From: Sepiola atlantica
Taxonomy: Eukaryota > Mollusca > Cephalopoda > Sepiida > Sepiolidae
Length of the DNA stretch: 64,000 nt
Assembly: GCA_963556195.1 (NCBI GenBank)
Contig: OY744537.1
Location: 16,965,274-17,029,273, forward strand
Reading direction: 5' to 3'
A program made the position numbers and the translations under genes. Below the pieces are notes generated by a model. The model made no database searches. It saw only the letters and a program-made list of their open reading frames with translations, and was not told where the DNA came from. The first letter of the stretch is position 1. Each line of letters starts with the position of its first letter. Shown here one piece after another: positions 43,900 through 57,251 of this stretch.

Positions 43900-44245
43900 A
43901 CATAAAATTGAACAAAATATATATTTACTTCACGGTACACAAAAGTTGTTTATCTTTGATTTTAAAAGACCTCGCACTGATGACTTTCATAAGCGGGCTT
44001 TAAAGTTCAGGAAATTTGAAAAACCTGATGTACTTCAACTAATTTAATATGTTGCAAATTTGAGCAAAGCATTCAACAAATTTAATCGCCATTATACACT
44101 AATGTATTTCGTCCAGAATCTTAGTTTTGTTAGTTATGTTTTATGTACCGCGCCATCCAACCTTCTTCAGGCACCTACCATTGTTGGTAACTTTGTAAAT
44201 TTCTTTGACAAAATCTTTTATTCCATCCGCAAAAGAAACAATTGA
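43900..44245 (+). pseudogene. Coding-like fossil, unidentified
   Basis: A broken frame reads DDFHKRALKFRKFEKPDVLQ, then after a stop VANLSKAFNKFNRHYTLMYF and APTIVGNFVNFFDKIFYSIR. The composition looks like protein that has acquired a stop. No family recognised. It may be a retrocopy or transposon piece. Confidence 0.3.
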
Positions 44246-44385
44246 TATGAAATATCTTCTAACATAGCGAAATGAGAAGAAGAATGTTAAGTTTGAAATT
44301 TGCAGAAAGTTGTCAACCGCTTAAATGGGACTCTAACAAGCACGTCCACGTCAATCAGTGCATAATAATCTCCCATTTTGATAGG

Positions 44386-44504
44386 TCATGGGCAGTCTAA
44401 GAGTTTGGAATCCAGATTCGATGACCAGTCTAATAAGTCATTAACTTCATAATCATTTGGTTCTAATCTTAGACCTGCATTCTCTTCATCCGTGTTCATC
44501 TGAT
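44386..44504 (-). CDS. Unidentified minus-strand gene, last exon E
   Basis: Terminal coding exon, 119 nt, acceptor tatattttacag, stop TGA at 44388-44386. It reads QMNTDEENAGLRLEPNDYEV and NDLLDWSSNLDSKLLDCP. It is acidic and hydrophilic. The DLLDW segment is the most motif-like part of the protein. A reverse-strand AATAAA at 44217-44222 is a plausible poly(A) signal. Confidence 0.85.
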
Positions 44505-44570
44505 CTGTAAAATATAAAAATAAATGTCAAAGAAAGTGAAATACATACAAAAAGTTTTTTTTAAATTAAA

Positions 44571-44616
<46 letters not shown>

Positions 44617-44925
44617 AGAGAGGGATTTTTTAAATTAATTAATTTATTGTATACAGATTTTGTGCACGCAAAAATTAATTTGTAAATTAATTATAAAAAT
44701 CTGTATACAATAAATTAATTTATAAATTAATTAATTAAAAAAAATCTATATATACAGAAACAGATTACTCGTCCGATTAAGGGGGAATTTAAAAAAAAAT
44801 GCGGTCCTCTGCATATTCTTAAAAAATAAACAAACCGCTCAGGGTAGCGAAGAATAATAATAAAAAACGCACCGGTAAAACATTGGTTGGTATCGCCCCA
44901 AAACAATAAAAAAAAAAAAATCAGC

Positions 44926-44957
<32 letters not shown>

Positions 44958-47900
44958 ATGTGTATATATATATATCATGGACGGCGGCAAGCCCCCCCTC
45001 CCACTTTACGGTCATCAATAATTAAGTTGATATGCATGTATTTAATTTTATCTAATTAGCTTATCTATTAATTGATTGTTGGTCTTATATTGTCATCATT
45101 ACAATATAAGACCAACAATCAATTTTATCTAAAATTTGGCGAAAACCAACTGAAATGGGTGAGTTTTTGTTAAAGGTCCCTATTCTATAGGTATATTCAC
45201 GGAATTTCATTTTCTTCTCCAAAAAATCGACACCCCGAAGCAAAACACGTGAAACTTGAATTAAACATTTTTTTTTAAATATTTGATAAATCCGAATTTT
45301 CGGTTTAACAAACCATACTCATGGTAAACAGACATTGTATTTCTTTTTCATGGATAAAATCTGACGGCGTGGCCGAAGATTTACGATCTCCTCCGATGTT
45401 ATTGGAGAGTTTGTTTATATGTCCGGTGCTTGTAGTGAATGCCCCGACAGGCTAGAGATGAATAATATAAGTTTTACTACAGTTTTGGAATCGTCGTTAG
45501 AAGATATATTTTAACATTTTTGAGAAACCAGTTAATAGACACGTGAATTTATATCAATAAATGAAAATTTATTTAAACATTTTTTTTTTAATATATTTTA
45601 TAAATCCGAATTTTCGGTTTAACAAACCATACTCATGGTAAACAGACATTGTATTTTTTGGCACTTGTGCAGAAGAGGAACACGAGCCGAAATTTATTTT
45701 AGAAGAGTTCCAATGGTGTAAGGGGCAGAGAACTTTCTTTTTTTTAGTACACAATTTCTCCGAAAATGGAAAATATGCATTTTTTTAAATAAGTTATGCA
45801 AATTCAATTAATAGAACATTTTTCGAAGAAATAACAATTTGTGAAAATCAACAGTATATTGATAGAACATTTATTGAAGAAAATAGAATTTGGGAAAATC
45901 AACAGTATATTTTTTCATTTCAAAACGAATAGTCATCGGGTTTGGTTTAAAACATTTTTGATTTTTCTTTTTCTTTTTTTTTTTACAGTTTAAAAAATAA
46001 ATGTTTCTGTTTTTTTTTCTCTTGTTTTTGTTTTTTTAAACAGGATAGAATTCAGAAATGTGTTAAAAAAACTCTGTAGGGGGGTTGCGGAAAATTTCTG
46101 GCGCCACATAAATTCTGATAAATAGGATTCGACCATTTGCGTGTGAGTCCCACATTCTAATTTGTTCCTCCTCTTGGCTTGTTGCCACATGCTTTCCACA
46201 TGATTGATGGTCGCACCTGTCGAAGGATCGACAAAATTATACTTATGATTTCTACGCAAATGGTGAAATCCTTCAGATCAAAGTCGATCATATGCTCGCC
46301 AGCAATCAGATGTGATTGTGGTACCTGGGCGCACATATTGTTTTATTATGGGCATTAATGTAGCGCCATCTCTGGGCAGGACCGTTACTAAAAAATAAGA
46401 TTTAGTGTCCTTTTCATAGCCAGCAAAAACCCAAAGTTGCCGTGGAATACGGCCGGTATTATATTTCCTGCGTGAAAATAGACTTTCGTCTATCTCCACG
46501 CTTCGACCCTCGCCTCCCAGAATTTGTGGATACTTAAGAAAATACTCCGTGCACACTTCTCACTTTCTGTTGAGTACTGGTTAAATATAATAACTCGGCA
46601 TTCACGTCGATTACGTCCATTTTAGGAGAAACTAGACATTATATACTTAAAAAAACAGAGTTGTCTGCCCTTTCTTACACCATTGGAGCTCTCCTAAATA
46701 AATTTCAGCTCGTGTTCCTGTTCTGCACAAGTGTCTATTTTTTTCTTTTTTTCTTTTTCATGGTGAAAATCTGACAGCATGGCCGAAGATTTACGATCTC
46801 CTCTGATGTTATTGGAGAGTTTGTTTATATGTCCGGTGCTTGTAATGAATGTCATGGCAGGCTTGAGATGAATAATATAAGTGTTACTACAATTTTGAAA
46901 GCGTCGTTAGGAGATATATTTGAAAATTTTTGAGAAACCAGTTAACAGATGCGTGAATTTAAAATCAACTGCAGAGAAGAGCGTTCATGCTATGCGATCT
47001 CTCTACAGCAGTTCTTTCCAAGGCAACTTAGGTTGGCCTCTCCTCTTCCTACTGGGGACTAAATCTCGAGCTATCTTGATGGCACAACTCGAGCGTTTCA
47101 CATGCCCATACCAACGAAGCCTTTTTTCTTTATTAATTACATGAGACCAAGCTGTTCCAGCAGATCTTGTGACCGTACAGCTGCCGCATCTTCGACTGTA
47201 AATTTATTTCTTATGATTAATGTTATAAACTCTTATGCAAAACTCTGTGATTTATTAAAATAATATTGTTAAATTGTGTTGTTGAGTTAGACCAGTAATT
47301 CTATTATATGAGAGTGCTGCAAAAACGGTTAAATTTAAAAAAGGTAAGAATACAAACGGAAATACATAATTATTTATGTATTTACAAGCGGTTTGCTGCT
47401 TCAACAGCCATAAGTCAGCTACAAATAGACAGAAAATTAGAGCATCGAAACACGACCGTAAGAGTGTAATAGCCGCAGCTAAGAGTAGGTATAGGGTTAG
47501 GGTTAGGCTAAGAGTAGGTATAGGGTTAGGGTTAGGCTAAGAGTAGGTATAGGGTTAGGGTTAGGCTAAGAGTAGGTATAGAGTTAGGGTTAGGCTAAGA
47601 GTAGGTATAGAGTTAGGGTTAGGCTAAGAGTAGGTATAGGGTTAGGGTAAGAGTAGGTATAGGGTTAGGCTAAGAGTAGGTATAGAGTTAGGGTTAGGCT
47701 AAGAGTAGGTATAGGGTTAGGGTTAGGCTAAGAGTAGGTATAGAGTTAGGGTTAGGCTAAGAGTAGGTATAGGGTTAGGGTTAGGCTAAGAGTAGGTATA
47801 GAGTTAGGGTTAGGCTAAGAGTAGGTATAGAGTTAGGGTTAGGCTAAGAGTAGGTATAGAGTTAGGGTTAGGGTAAGAGTAGGTATAGGGTTAGGGTAAG

Positions 47901-50900
47901 AGTAGGTATAGGGTTAGGCTAAGAGTAGGTATAGGGTTAGGGTTAGGCTAAGAGTAGGTATAGGGTTAGGGTAAGAGTAGGTATAGGGTTAGGCTAAGAG
48001 TAGGTATAGGGTTAGGCTAAGAGTAGGTATAGGGTTAGGGTTAGGCTAAGAGTAGGTATAGGGTTAGGGTAAGAGTAGGTATAGGGTTAGGCTAAGAGTA
48101 GGTATAGGGTTAGGCTAAGAGTAGGTATAGGGTTAGGGTTAGGCTAAGAGTAGGTATAGGGTTAGGGTAAGAGTAGGTATAGGGTTAGGCTAAGAGTAGG
48201 TATAGGGTTAGGCTAAGAGTAGGTATAGGGTTAGGGTTAGGCTAAGAGTAGGTATAGGGTTAGGGTAAGAGTAGGTATAGGGTTAGGCTAAGAGTAGGTA
48301 TAGGGTTAGGCTAAGAGTAGGTATAGGGTTAGGGTTAGGCTAAGAGTAGGTATAGGGTTAGGGTAAGAGTAGGTATAGGGTTAGGGTAAGAGTAGGTATA
48401 GGGTTAGGCTAAGAGTAGGTATAGGGTTAGGGTTAGGCTAAGAGTAGGTATAGGGTTAGGGTAAGAGTAGGTATAGGGTTAGGCTAAGAGTAGGTATAGG
48501 GTTAGGGTTAGGCTAAGAGTAGGTATAGGGTTAGGCTAAGAGTAGGTATACTGAGATAATCAGAAAATGCATCGAGTCGCAGAAATTAGGAACTCGTGAC
48601 TTTTGAAAAAATAGTGTGGTGAACAATGGGCAATCAAAATTCCCCCACTATCCAACCACCATGATGTTACTTGCACGACAAAGAATAAGGCTGAACTGCT
48701 TGGCCAGCAGTTCACCTTACACTCCACTTTGGACTCCACAAACTACTCCCTCTCTAATTTTCCAATACGGACAGAAACCACACAAGAGGATCTGATCATC
48801 ATCCAATCTCATGTCCTGGATATCATGTGACATGCTTTGACACCTCCAAAGCATGTCGACCAGATCTTATCCCTGTTATAGTAATAAAAAAATGCTCTGC
48901 TGAGCTGGCCCCTGTCCTCTCGAAACTCTATAACAAATACCTTACCAAATCTTGCTTCCCTGATAGCTGGAAAATTGTCTCTATGGTACCAGTTTTCAAG
49001 AATTCTGATGAAAGATTACCCCATAAGTCTCCTCCTGCTCTTTGCTAAAATCTTTGAATCGTTAATCAATCTAGCAATAGTCCATCATCCCGAATATATT
49101 AAACTTCTTTCTGAATAAAAGTATGGATTTAGGCAATCTTGTTCTACTGAAGACATCCTAACGCTCATCTCTGGATAAGACAGATGAAGCTAGAGCGGTA
49201 GCACTTGATATATCTAAGGTCTGGCATGAAGGTCTACTCAGGAAAAATTCATTTGTACGGTATTACTGGAAAGTTTATGGTAAACATGAAAGTTTTAGTT
49301 TATTCTTGGGAATAAAAGGAAAAAAATGAAGAAAGGAACAAAGAAAGAAAGGAAAGAAAAAGGAAGAAAGGAGAAAAAGAAGCTTTATAATCACTGTAAC
49401 TTGCTTAACAGTGAATATACATTTCTTAGCCTAATTCAATATGTTATTCAATTATTAATGTAATCAAATTGTTATAAAAATGTAATTATTTAAAGTTAAT
49501 GTAAACTCTTGATTGTCATGATAGAAAAAGAAAAAGAGAGAAAAAAGTGGATGCGGTGGCTCCTGCTGTTAAATTTATCAAATCGCATAACCTGCATTAT
49601 TTAAAAAAAAATTTTTTTAAATGGTACATTTTTTAAATAATGCAGGTTATGCAGCCGTAATTTGCTGATTTAATGTAATATCATTTTATTTTGTTTTTAG
49701 TATGTTTGACTAATTTACATTGTACACTTTAAGTAATAATTCATAATAACAATAAAAAAAGTTTTAGTTTATTCTCGGAATATAAAGAAGAAAAAGAAGA
49801 AAGTGATTATTTGTGTTTTCGCCTACTGTTATGCAATGTGCTAGCAATTTTTTTGTTTGTAAGAGAAGATTTTTTTATTGGTATAAAAGATTGTTTTAGG
49901 TTTAATGCGTTTTAGAGAAAAAAACTTACCTAGAGAAGAGTCTACTAATAAGCCATGAAAAGTCGAAGAGTGTCAACAAAGGTTTTTGTACCATTTCATA
50001 AAGACAACATTCTGTATTGGGTTTTGCAAACAAATTATTGTACCTTCTGTTGTGATATCTAAGTAATTCTAAGAAATGAGTAGGCTAATATCTATTTAAA
50101 ACAAATGTAATTGTTTATCTGATAGCTAAAATAGAAGTAAAAGATTAGAATTAGATCTATGTATTCAGGATGTTGCATCACAGATAGAAAGTCTCCAGTG
50201 TCACATAGCACGTAAGCTGATAAAATCTTTGTCTTGTTTCCGAACCAAGAAGGAGAGTGGTTGTGTTTGGGACAGCAACTACCTCCCCCTATGTGGAATG
50301 GATTAGAGGAAAACACATGGGTATATTGTATACTGGAAAAGAAAAAAAAACCCAAAATTGTTAAACCTCAAATGATTTTGTGCTGTCATTATTAATATTA
50401 TAACTACTGTTATTACAAACGGCTTTAGGAAAAAAAAAGAGAAAGAGAGAAATATCACTACGATGCATACTACTGCTACAGGTCATCTACACAACAAGAC
50501 TTAAGCTGTTTACATGATGAGTCACCCTCCAGATGATCTGCTGTAATTTGAAGAATTAGTCCACTATAGTGTTAGATGCCGAATAATATATAGTTATGGT
50601 TAAAATCGTCATTTATGTCTTCTCCAAGAAAACATCTTCATCCCTAGTCCTTGAGACAGACGGCATGACTATTCATTAGGTACTATATCGAATAATCATC
50701 CATGTCAGACAAAAGAAGGTCTGTGCACACGTGACAACTTATTACATTTCATTAATTGAGATAAAACATTTATAAGCTCGATACCTTTCCTGACGCTAAC
50801 ACAGTGGGGTGATGGGGGTCAGTATTTTTATCGACACACCATCTTTATGTGATTTACATGTCCTTTTATTTTGTCTTTCCATAAAAAATAAAATTATTCA

Positions 50901-53900
50901 CTGGTTCTGTGCTCTGCCACTCACCGCAGAGACCAACTTCTGTTGGGAATATATTAAAGGGGGATTCCGATCGCCTTGGTTGAGACAGGGTTACACAACA
51001 AGTATACTTGCACGGAGTACAGTTTTGTGTTGCGGATAGTTTCAGATTTAGTACTGAAAACATCTGATGATTGTATGGTGCTGACTTATAAAATGGCGTG
51101 GAAGGATGTGCGTCAACGAACCTCATCATATGACTACGGTAATACTAAGATAATACTAAGGTAATACTAAGGTAATACTACGGTAATACTAAGGTAATAC
51201 TAAGGTAATACTACGGTAATACTAAGGTAATACTAAGGTAATACTACGGTAATACTAAGGTAATACTAAGGTAATACTACGGTAATACTAAGGTAATACT
51301 ACGGTAATACTAAGGTAATACTAAGGTAATACTACGGTAATACTAAGGTAATACTACGGTAATACTAAGGTAATACTAAGGTAATACTACGGTAATACTA
51401 CGGTAATACTAAGGTAATACTAAGGTAATACTACGGTAATACTAAGGTAATACTAAGGTAATACTACGGTAATACTAAGGTAATACTAAGGTAATACTAA
51501 GGTAATAGCAATCACCTTGGTGTTGATCTGAAGTAATTATCCCCCCTAAACTGCGGTTGACTTTCAGACAAAGCATACTATAAGTGACTGTTTTGGGGAC
51601 TATTACAAGGATACGTCATTTAGTAAACTTAGTTTTGCAAAAGGCTACAAGTATAAAGCATCCAGTGAGAAATCATTAATAGCAATCTGATCTGCAAGAA
51701 TAGTGTCCTAACGATTCTGCAAAATAACATTTTGAAGTCTGAATATTTTGTCAACGAAATTCAAAAAAATCAATGCAGAATTGTGATGGATTCATATTTA
51801 CCTGATGAATTGGGTAAGTTAAGATTTTCCATTTTCTTTACATTTTCAAAACTATTTCTTTTAGAATTGTTTGGTTTCCTTTGATTAAAATTGCCATATA
51901 TTAAAATGGACAACCTGTAATAGCAAGAAAGGTGAATGAAAATAAAGAAATGGGAGAAATGAATAAAAAATAATGAGTCAAAAAGATATCAATTTTACAA
52001 TTCACTATAACAAATATAAAACAAATTATGTTGTGTTTTTTTTATTAAGATATATGTTGTAAACTTTCTATTGCATTGTTTTAACTATTTTTTCTGGTTG
52101 GATGATGGAACTTCCTACACCAATTTTATAGGCGGCTTGTTCCAGGTATCAAGGTTGTATAAGTTAATTGGATTTTGCCAGTGGACTCCATGTTGCTGTG
52201 TTTCTAGGAAAATGACATCAGGAAACAATAATCTCTCCAAATTTTTATTTTTTAATTATTTTATGGAAATCGCTTCAGACAAGGCATGAAGCCACTTGAT
52301 GTAAGAAGTTAACAAGAACGAAAGAAGATTATCGCAAAGACAGGAGATGCCTATTGGCCTTAGTCTAGAAAAGACCCAGGCTATAGGTTGGAGGAAAACA
52401 GTCAACAGGAAGAGAGTTCCACAAGCCTGCAGTTCTTGGTAAGAAGCTACTAGAATAGGAAGCTATATTCCAATTAGGTATCAAAACAGCGAATTGATGG
52501 AGACCACTAGACCAACGAGTCAGACAAGCTGGAACAAAGGAAGCAGGAAATAGATCAGACAATTCTGAAAAAGTAATAATAATAATAGTATTTATAGAAA
52601 AGACTGAAACCAGCAACATCACGTCTGTGAGAGACAGGGTGCAGGGAAAGCGAAAGGGTAGGCCATTAATGATACGTTTCTGCAATTTATCAAAAACTCT
52701 CAAATGGGAATAAATATGACAACAGTACTCCATACATTTGAAGAGATGGATGTGACTCGTTGGATTACTGTTGTTCTTTTTTTTTTAATGTGTCACCGCT
52801 TATCAAAGGATTGAAAACAATGGGTGAAATGGTCAGAATTTGATTCTTTAAATGGATGGCTCAACAATAATTTGTTAACATTGCGCTTAAAGCGACGATG
52901 TTGTACTGGGAAGCAGCCCTGTAGTATTGTATTCTACAGATTGGAAGTTCTTGGAAAGAAACTTTGTCCATGGAAGTTCCGTTCAGTTTTAGGTATCCAG
53001 ATGAACAAAGAAAAATCCTTTACAGTGGTTTTAGCTAGACAAATGTTTGCTGTAAATGTTTTACAGGAGGAAACCAGAGATTGGAGCTCAGTCAAGCACC
53101 CACCATGAAAATAACAATAGAGTAGAGAAAGACTAGCAACTTCTCTTCTCTGAGAAAGGGGCCGGAGGGAAGAAAAGAGATCACCCCCACTAGATTTCAA
53201 AGTCGATTTTGTACCCTGTCAAGGCAAGAAAGAGTTCTCTGAGCAGCACCTCCACAGATGTGGCAACAGTATCATATCTTAGGATATATCTGACTCTTAT
53301 ACAGGAAGTATCGAACACTGTAGTGCTTCATAGCCAGCAGCCCCACTCTTGGATCTAGGCCAATGGCATCATCAGGAGGATACCGTACCAGCCAGTTTCG
53401 GCGCCTTATCCTCAACACTGATACGGCGGCGCCCCCACGCTGGAGTTGCCAATACTTGGTCTAGTGCTGACTATTGCTTTTTCGTTGCATGTATTTTGTC
53501 CATGTGATCTTATGTTGACGTTTTATGGTTTCTATAATGGACATCAGATTTCTCTTTCATTCCAGCTAGGGTCATTCCTTTTCGGCCACAACCAAAGTGA
53601 GGCCTTATCCACTGCTGTCTGTATTTCTGTTGTCATTCTCCTTGCATCCAAATCGGTTTTTGACTAGGTACAAAAAAGTTGTTTCAATGTACCCTCTTGC
53701 TCCTATTCCAGAAGAAGAGTGTGTCAGGAGTGAGGTACATTCTGGAATGGTAGAGTGATCCAACAAATTTAGCAAATTTAGCAATGGATTTGATGTAAGA
53801 TTTCCATTTCAGGTTTAGAGAAGAAGTACATTTGATTAAAGATACTCTAAAAGTATTAAATACAAAACGAAAGTCTTGAGAAATATTCCTGTCGGTGGTA

Positions 53901-55398
53901 GTTGTAAAGTATGGAAGATGTCCCTTTCAACGTCTGTCACTGTTCAGTACTAAAAAGCAAATGCCTCCTCCACAATTTCTTATATAATAATAAGGGGCAA
54001 ATAACTCATGGTACTTCCTGTACTATGGACAGATAACTCATGGTACTTCCTGTACAATAGGCAGATAACCCCCGTTTACTCTCTCAACACAGGAGTAGAT
54101 AACTCCTTTACCTATACAGTAGTCAGATGTTGAATAATTCTTTTAGTTGGAGAATAAATTAAAAAAACCTCTCCAATTTAGTATAACTATAAGAGATTAA
54201 GATGATTAGTTTGGAGTAAATTTGCTGCAAAAACTATTGTCATGTTCAATGCAGTTGACATGAAAATCTTTATTTTCAGTCTTCTGTGATGTTAAAAAGA
54301 AAGAAAAAAAGAAATAAGAAAATAAACTTACTCTTCTTCTTCTTCCGTTGAAAGGTCCTCAGCCATTTCATTAAGTTTTTTCCCAGTGTGCATCTCATAT
54401 AATTTGGAATTTTTCTTTAAACTTTTCAGATCTTTTGTTTTATGTTAGGCAAAAAAGAAAGGCACACATTATGATAAATATGAGAATAATATCCTTTAAA
54501 GAAATGTTAGCTTTTAAGAAATGTTAGCTTTTAAGAAATGTTAGTTTTAAAGAAATGTTAGCTTTAAAGAAATGTTAGCTTTTAAGAAATGTTAGCTTTT
54601 AAGAAATGTTAGTTTGTATAAGTCTTTGATAGAATCATGTTTTTCCGTTAATCTGTTGATTGGTCGAAGGCACTTTTAAAAAAATGTAATTATTTTCACA
54701 GCATTCCCATTTAAGCCTATTTATAAAGACAAGACAAAACGAAGCAAAAACATTTGATCGTGTATTTTTGGCAAATAAAATATATTTTTTCAAAGTAAAA
54801 ATAAACTGAGAAAAAGAAAAAAAAAAACACGATTTAATCATTTATTCTGTAATCTTAATTTATAAACAAAAAATATTTTAAAACATTAGCAAACAATTGA
54901 TCTGATGAAAAGTTAAGCATTAAGATAGCTATTTAATAAAGTAAGTCAGGTACAAGATCACAAATATGGCGCACTTAACAAGAACTGAACAATATGAATT
55001 TATATTATTAGGATTATTCGGACTACTGTTCTCTTCTTTATTGTATTTTCCATATCGGCTCCTGAGTTCGAAAAGATGCACTTGAAGATGGTCAGAGGTT
55101 ACATCGACCGGAAAACGATGTGGGGCGGGTGCTAGTCTAAAAAGCTGTGATACAGCGAAACAGTCTTTCTATGGATAACTATATATATATAAACAGTTTT
55201 CATGGTAAACAACTGACGATCCCTTATATAAAAAAAACATATATAAAAATATATTTATATTAGAGTAAATTCTTGGAAGTTAACTAAAATAGTGATTGCA
55301 GTAGATTGATTGACTTACTAGACTAAAATCTTTCAACAAAAAAAAAAATTTTTTTTTTTTTTTTTTTTTTTTCAGTTTTGAAGGTTAAAAAAACTTCC

Positions 55399-55444
<46 letters not shown>

Positions 55445-55701
55445 TTTTTAAATTAATTAATTTATAAATTAATTTTTTGTATACAGATTTTTATAATTTA
55501 TCTACAAATTAATTTTTGCGTGCACAAAAGGAACACATGGACGTGCGCTTCTGGCTATGAGCCGTCATCAGCATGACTTACCGGGCAGGGATCGAACCCT
55601 TGATGTTAATATTCATAGTCTAGCGCTCTTACCTTTAGACCAGAATAACCTGTTCTCGACTTTTTATCTCATCACTCATTTCATTTTATTATTGCTTTAT
55701 T

Positions 55702-55749
<48 letters not shown>

Positions 55750-56574
55750 TTAATTCTTTACCGCTCAGGAAGTGGAAAAATACTAAGAAAACAGCTATGT
55801 TTTTATCGTCAGTAAAGGCAATAACAAAAAACTATATATATATATATATATATTTTAATTTTAATTTTATTTTTATTAAGGCTTTTATTAAGGCTGTTAT
55901 CACTGCGACTATCGTAGGTATGATTGGCAGGCGTTATTGTTATTATAATCGGTTTTGTTAATGCTAAAACTAGTAACACCAGAAAACTTCTCTTATAAAA
56001 TGATTCCACTAGTATTGATCTCGGTATAATATAATCACAATTTAAAAAAAATATAATCACAACAAAATTCACTACAAATAATAAACAAAACATTAAAATA
56101 AAATAAATAAAATGCAGAAGTAGCAATTAATACCCTAAATTAAAATTATCAAACATTTTTATCCACATGATAATTACTTATTAGAATTAAAATAAAATAG
56201 GAATGACGGTTATAATCATAATTTTATTCTCATTTTAAATTTAACTCACTCTGGCCGTCGCCCCATCTCCCTTCCTCCCACCCCGGCCGAAATTGAGATC
56301 ATCACAGCACAAACACGTGAAAAACCTCCCACGTAATAATTTGAAACACGACTTGTTGGGGTCCTCCCCCCTCCCCTCTCATGTCCCATGTCACCGTTAT
56401 AGACAAAGCCCCAACTCTGTCCCCCTCCCCCTCCAATGTATTTTCAATTTTCAATCTCCCGTTAAAGTGAAGTTAAAACTTATGCCATTTGAATTCCATC
56501 GCCAGCCCGATGAGTTGGTCGCTATTTGCACCAATGAAACAAAACTTGTTTTGTCGCAACTAATGGAATAAAAT

Positions 56575-56619
<45 letters not shown>

Positions 56620-57220
56620 GATAAAATACACGATATATCATAAAATGAATTTTTTTTTAATGGAAATCGCTCTAGACAAGGCATGAAGCCACTTGATGTA
56701 AGGAACTAAAAAAAATTACCACTTCAAGGTCAAAAACTAGCCAACAATAAGTGTTAGATGGATAGATACCGACTCAGAACACAGCAATTCTTCCCCTTTT
56801 TGTCAGAAATGTGAGGACTAAAGGACGAAAAAAGGAAAGGGAGAGTTACGAGGCTGCTGAAAGTAAACCCAAAGTCCACTTTCTACTCTCCGTAGACAGG
56901 ATGTGTGAAAAAGACAAACGAAAAAACAAATTTAAATACAGGAATAAATCATCAAGTAACAAGAGATTTTACCGGTTTCATCTGGATCAACAAACATCTT
57001 CAGAAAAAGAAAAGATTTTAAATTTATTCGATAATGGTAAAACCATAGGAAAAAGAATAACGCGCAACGGGATGTTCTTGGCACGTGTTTAGTTATTTGA
57101 AAAAAGAAAGAATAATGAAATGAGTGCACAGAGACGTTAAAATGGGAAGGGGGGGGGGAAGAGAAGAAAAAGGAAAAGAAATAGAAATATGGATGAAATG
57201 TAGTAAAAAAACATATTTCC

Positions 57221-57251
<31 letters not shown>

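Larger units (their letters stand above)
45240..46940. repeat. Tandem duplication, second copy split by the Merlin element
   Basis: Copy 1 (about 45240-45545) and copy 2 (about 45546-45659 plus 46736-46940) share AATCCGAATTTTCGGTTTAA, ACTCATGGTAAACAGACATT, then GGCCGAAGATTTACGATCTC and TGTTATTGGAGAGTTTG. Copy 1 has the uninterrupted CATTGTATTTCTTTTTCATG where copy 2 has the transposon, so it shows the empty site. Confidence 0.85.

Noticed and set aside
55580..55650. Intact tRNA gene on minus.
   Set aside because: A and B boxes are present, but acceptor stem pairing is not visible and a SINE body follows; it is a tRNA-derived SINE.
56293..56571. 92-codon + frame in a C-rich block.
   Set aside because: It comes from a C-rich low-complexity stretch, has no family, and lies in an intron of the minus-strand gene.
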